Part shown: positions 30,843-33,287 of the stretch, piece by piece
Layout: each line of letters opens with the position of its first letter
Position numbering within the stretch: the first letter of the stretch is position 1
IMG/VR virus record: IMGVR_UViG_3300042451_000131
Span: 1-33,287 of that record
DNA length: 33,287 nucleotides
Source of the DNA: a virus
Reading direction: 5' to 3' (one strand)
Translations under genes and position numbers: made by a program
The notes under the pieces: model-generated
What the model was told of the DNA's origin: nothing
The model's input: the letters and a program-made list of their open reading frames with translations, nothing else
The model's database searches: none

Positions 30843-31537
30843 AATAAAGTTTTTAATTCACTAAATCCATTCTCAATCAGACTCACATCACATCTCTCTG
30901 ACTTTAAAGATCCAGTCCAATGATCTGTGAACTTATGCTTGTTGCTCCATTTGTTTGTTGAGATGGATAGTAATTGAACTGAGTTGTCACATTCCAGGAT
31001 GCCGATCTCTTGATTTGATTTCATAGCCTTCAGCCACATTGACCAATCAAGACCAGAGTTGAGTTGAGCATTGAATGGAGTCCAGTTGATTGCCTCAAGG
31101 AATTCTCTATTAAGAAAGCGACCAATCCCTATTGGCTCATTTTGTCTCATTTGATCCTTGTATCCTTTCCAATGCACCAGTCTAATCTCATCAGATACAT
31201 CAGCGAAATGACAGCCAAGTTGACCAATCATCCCAAAGTCCTTGCTGTGCTCTTTGCATCTTTGAATGTATCCATCACTGCACCAGTCAGATGATCCCAT
31301 GAAGATGACAGCATCTGCATTGTAATTCTTTGAGGCCTGGAATCCTTTATTCCATTTGTTACCAAGGGGATCATTGTCAATGGAGATGAATTCAACATTC
31401 ATTTGTTGAGCAATATCCATTGCCTCTCTCTCATGACCTAAAACAATCGGAGTTACTCCTTGCCTCTTAAGTCTTGAGATAGTTAGTCTGACAAGAGGAA
31501 ATCTGCCAAATACTGGTATTGGAGCTGTGACTATCAT
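30839..31537 (-). CDS. GT-A-like (family 2-type) glycosyltransferase
   Basis: The 232-aa protein begins MIVTAPIPVFGRFPLVRLTI and has ADAVIFMGSSDWCSDGYIQR (residues about 74-94), where SSDW occupies the D-x-D metal/sugar-binding position of GT-A enzymes, and a later FNAQLNSGLDWSMWLKAMK segment. Similar SSDW proteins are known to me from Bacteroidota phages. Its ATG overlaps the previous stop by 4 bases. It starts the sugar-modifying part of the operon. The donor and acceptor are unknown. Confidence 0.7.
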   Translation of the reverse strand: MIVTAPIPVFGRFPLVRLTISRLKRQGVTPIVLGHEREAMDIAQQMNVEFISIDNDPLGNKWNKGFQASKNYNADAVIFMGSSDWCSDGYIQRCKEHSKDFGMIGQLGCHFADVSDEIRLVHWKGYKDQMRQNEPIGIGRFLNREFLEAINWTPFNAQLNSGLDWSMWLKAMKSNQEIGILECDNSVQLLSISTNKWSNKHKFTDHWTGSLKSERCDVSLIENGFSELKTLL

Positions 31538-31770
31538 TGTTTGATCCCTATAAAATGAATACGAGGTTTAAGTTGCTCACCATCATTAATTGACTTCAGT
31601 AGTTTACCCATTGCATTTCTTATGCAAGTTGAGCAAGCCACATTGAGCTTTCCGAATCCCATTGCTTTGTACCAATCACTGAGCTCTCTTTTCATTCCAG
31701 CATTCAGAGCAAAGGATCTTGTTGAGCTATATCTCTCAGCTTGCTGATGAAGCTCCTCACTTACTTTCAT
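31534..31770 (-). CDS. Hypothetical protein, 78 aa, with C-x-x-C
   Basis: A basic helical protein beginning MKVSEELHQQAERYSSTRSF, with SDWYKAMGFGKLNVACSTCI in the centre, a C-x-x-C pair that could bind a metal or be redox active. The SDWYKAMGFGK element is one I associate with Bacteroidota phage proteins of unknown role. It overlaps the upstream membrane protein by 14 bases and the glycosyltransferase by ATGA. Confidence 0.6.
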   Translation of the reverse strand: MKVSEELHQQAERYSSTRSFALNAGMKRELSDWYKAMGFGKLNVACSTCIRNAMGKLLKSINDGEQLKPRIHFIGIKQ

Positions 31771-31969
31771 AGATCAATATTAAGTCAGACAATAAATACG
31801 TGATGAATGCCAATCCAACCAGGTGCCAATCAAAGAATGATGTACCAATGACTGCTATCCAAAAAGATAGACAGCTCTGACAGCTGAATGGTTTAATATC
31901 AGGAAGATTGAAGCTCTGGAGAGCTCTCGCAAATCCTATTGGTAAAATTATTATAATCAGATAAATCAT
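31757..31969 (-). CDS. Small membrane protein with C-Q-S-C motif, 70 aa
   Basis: Two hydrophobic helices (residues about 1-20, MIYLIIIILPIGFARAL, and about 36-66) flank a KPFSCQSCLSFW motif. The Cys pair at the membrane edge resembles DUF1360-like or C-x-x-C membrane proteins in phages. It overlaps the sigma-like gene by 71 bases. Function unknown. Confidence 0.6.
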   Translation of the reverse strand: MIYLIIIILPIGFARALQSFNLPDIKPFSCQSCLSFWIAVIGTSFFDWHLVGLAFITYLLSDLILIYESK

Positions 31970-32405
31970 ATTTGAATTGTTTTATTGCTAAGTGAATTGT
32001 GTCAAGACTGATGCCAGTCAATGTCCTTATCTCTCGATATGTCATTCCCATCAGATGCATCTTTGTGATCTCCTTTGTGAACATCTTCTGATCATCTTCA
32101 GGACTCTGATGAAGATAGTCATCCAAGAGCTCTTGAGCTTTTGTGACTTCGTATGCCTCTTCATCTGATTGCCTTGAGTCCATATCTGGGAGCTCATCGT
32201 ATGTCTTGAATAACTTATTGAATGTGGAATCTCTCCAGTTGTACTGGTTGTATGCATATCTTGCAAAGACTCTTGGAAGATCCTCTGGTCTGATGTTAAG
32301 CTCATGCACCAATAGATAGACGTGGCTGACCAAGTCTGAAGATATTGGATTCCCTCCAGTGATTTTACTGGCAATGAGATAGGCTTCTTTTTTCCAAAAT
32401 TCCAC
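31899..32405 (-). CDS. Sigma-factor-like protein
   Basis: The 168-aa protein resembles a small sigma-70/ECF factor. Residues about 5-65 form a region 2-like helical segment (LIASKITGGNPISSDLVSHV then FARYAYNQYNWRDS), and residues 115-147 form a region 4-like HTH (HLMGMTYREIRTLTGISLDT). It starts with GTG at 32405. A phage sigma could redirect host RNA polymerase to the TAnnTTTG-type late promoters, or it could be only a DNA-binding regulator since the -35/-10 contact residues cannot be confirmed by eye. Confidence 0.6.
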   Translation of the reverse strand: MEFWKKEAYLIASKITGGNPISSDLVSHVYLLVHELNIRPEDLPRVFARYAYNQYNWRDSTFNKLFKTYDELPDMDSRQSDEEAYEVTKAQELLDDYLHQSPEDDQKMFTKEITKMHLMGMTYREIRTLTGISLDTIHLAIKQFKYDLSDYNNFTNRICESSPELQSS

Positions 32406-32414
32406 ATTGCTAAG

Positions 32415-32633
32415 TTATGATATTTTAGAATACCATTTGAACCACTTGATGTAAAAGTCCTCAGATACCTTTGACTCATTCATAAATCTCCAGAGCTGAG
32501 TTGTATTCACTCCGATATCCTCAGCAATGTGGATCTGTTTATATCGGTTGCTGATTCGTGACTTTGTTTCTCTGATCATCCATTCCTTGATGTTGTCATC
32601 TGGAGTCTTGAGATAGATTGTTATGGTTTTCAT
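32415..32633 (-). CDS. HTH transcriptional regulator, 72 aa
   Basis: A Cro/C1-like HTH is visible (YKQIHIAEDIGVNTTQLWRF) after a short N-terminal segment (MKTITIYLKTPDDNIKEWMI). Single-domain size suggests a small repressor or activator of early genes. The ATG overlaps the membrane protein stop as ATGA. There is no dimerisation or peptidase domain as in CI repressors. Confidence 0.6.
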   Translation of the reverse strand: MKTITIYLKTPDDNIKEWMIRETKSRISNRYKQIHIAEDIGVNTTQLWRFMNESKVSEDFYIKWFKWYSKIS

Positions 32634-32788
32634 TTTTTAAATCTTATTAATACCAGCCAGAAGGTAGTTAAGGCTATGAACGTGAATACTCCAATAGCTC
32701 CGAAAAAAAAGTATAGGCCATAATAGAATAACCCTACTCCCGCAACAAGCAAGAATAGGGATAGGATCCAAACAGTTATATCTTTCAT
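32630..32788 (-). CDS. Small membrane protein, 52 aa
   Basis: From the ATG at 32786-32788, which shares a base with the DUF3127 stop (TGATG), the peptide starts MKDITVWILSLFLLVAGVGL and is hydrophobic almost throughout, with two likely membrane spans. Its stop overlaps the HTH gene start as ATGA. Tight couplings at both ends make it convincing. Confidence 0.65.
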   Translation of the reverse strand: MKDITVWILSLFLLVAGVGLFYYGLYFFFGAIGVFTFIALTTFWLVLIRFKK

Positions 32789-33060
32789 CAGAATATGCTT
32801 GACTCTATTTTTAAAGCATTCAAGGTATTGTAATACTTACCATTGTGCTCTCTTCCTCTGACATCAAACGACACCTCAACCTCTTCACCAATTGTGAACT
32901 TATCCATCTCTTGGATGCGATCATTCATCACTTGGAATTGGATTGATTGAGGATATTTCTCATCTGGAGTTTGAATTACGAAATCCATTACTCTGAATTT
33001 ATCAGTGATTTGTCTTGGCTCAGATTTTAGGATGAGCTTTCCTTTTGCTTTGTATTCCAT
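32788..33060 (-). CDS. DUF3127 OB-fold protein
   Basis: The 90-aa protein starts MEYKAKGKLILKSEPRQITD and has QSIQFQVMNDRIQEMDKFTI then VSFDVRGREHNGKYYNTLNA, the typical DUF3127 pattern, a small OB-fold family found in Bacteroidota and probably a single-stranded DNA-binding protein. It would support replication/recombination. It lies 4 bases after the 59-aa gene. Confidence 0.82.
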   Translation of the reverse strand: MEYKAKGKLILKSEPRQITDKFRVMDFVIQTPDEKYPQSIQFQVMNDRIQEMDKFTIGEEVEVSFDVRGREHNGKYYNTLNALKIESSIF

Positions 33061-33064
33061 TTTA

Positions 33065-33244
33065 CTACATTTTACTTAATTCAATAAAGGTCTTTTTTGT
33101 CAATGCCTCAGCATATTCATGTGCCATTACAGCAACTGTTGCATTTGGTTTCACATACTCTTCCTCAAAAGCATTGCCATTGGCTGAGAGTAATCCATTC
33201 AATGCCATTAACATGGCTTGCTGATAGAATTCTTTCTTATTCAT
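33065..33244 (-). CDS. Hypothetical protein, 59 aa (complete copy)
   Basis: From ATG 33244 the frame runs to TAG at 33065-33067 and encodes 59 aa (MNKKEFYQQAMLMALNGLLS first, then an acidic helix and MAHEYAEALTKKTF). The 5' part is in the terminal repeat, so the truncated frame at 1-95 is the same gene. Its helical, Ala-rich sequence resembles short Bacteroidota phage proteins of unknown function. It sits between the exonuclease hairpin and DUF3127. Confidence 0.7.
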   Translation of the reverse strand: MNKKEFYQQAMLMALNGLLSANGNAFEEEYVKPNATVAVMAHEYAEALTKKTFIELSKM

Positions 33245-33287
33245 TTTACTTATTATTTAACTTATTAATATACTTTTTTAAAATAAC
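33150..33287. repeat. Right copy of the 138-bp terminal direct repeat
   Basis: Equivalent to 1-138 with two mismatches (33249 c, 33263 t). It ends at the first C of the hairpin stem (136-178), so closing the genome at the repeat restores a complete hairpin. Of the two variable bases, the right copy shares c before TTATTATTTAA with 197, whereas the left copy shares the g at 114 with the repeat at 198-222. Confidence 0.9.

Noticed and set aside
1-33287. CRISPR array, integrase or insertion sequence
   Set aside because: No regularly spaced repeats of CRISPR size, no transposase or integrase motifs were seen; the only tandem repeats are the 12-bp iterons.

Overview
The window is an essentially complete genome of a tailed (siphovirus-type) dsDNA phage, about 33.15 kb unique. 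The first 138 bases recur at the end (1-138 and 33150-33287, two mismatches), so the sequence closes into a circle or carries a short direct terminal repeat. The likely host is a member of the Bacteroidota, probably a flavobacterium. Supporting signs are the A+T-rich sequence, Bacteroidota-type TAnnTTTG promoter boxes, a DUF3127-type OB-fold protein, a DUF6712-type connector and weak Shine-Dalgarno use. No integrase, excisionase or obvious lysogeny repressor was seen, so nothing supports a temperate lifestyle.

All genes but one are on the minus strand and form one circular transcription order. Starting after the terminator at 7544-7576 and reading leftward: small early genes with helix-turn-helix (HTH) proteins and an HNH endonuclease (7455-5289), a DnaA-domain-IV-like DNA-binding protein (5326-4937), a non-coding origin-like region with four 12-bp iterons and palindromes (4604-4936), a primase-polymerase/helicase fusion (4603-2372), and a recombination module (VRR-NUC-like nuclease, ERF annealing protein, PD-(D/E)XK exonuclease; 1824-194). 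Across the junction come a 59-aa protein, a DUF3127 protein, a small membrane protein, an HTH protein and a sigma-factor-like protein (33244-31899).

Then a sugar cassette (31537-28839) holds a GT-A-like glycosyltransferase, a 75-aa protein, a GT-B-like glycosyltransferase and an N-acetyl-sugar amidotransferase. It sits in a tightly overlapping operon ending in the small terminase. A terminator and a short-leader promoter separate it from the large terminase and late genes. The late order is unusual: TerL, tail chaperone candidate, gp10-like protein, tail-tip proteins and fibres, tape measure, protease, scaffold, capsid, tail tube, portal, connector, tail terminator, then lysis (endolysin and two membrane/coiled-coil proteins). 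The only plus-strand gene, a glycosyltransferase/Stealth-like protein, sits between the tape measure and the protease.

Most noteworthy are the iteron/DnaA-like/primase-polymerase replicon with a structured RNA leader, the sugar amidination and glycosylation cassette, the inverted lone gene, terminator-promoter punctuation units that imply near-leaderless mRNAs, and a small -1 frame ORF after the putative tail chaperone. Functions are read from motifs by eye; no database search was possible.
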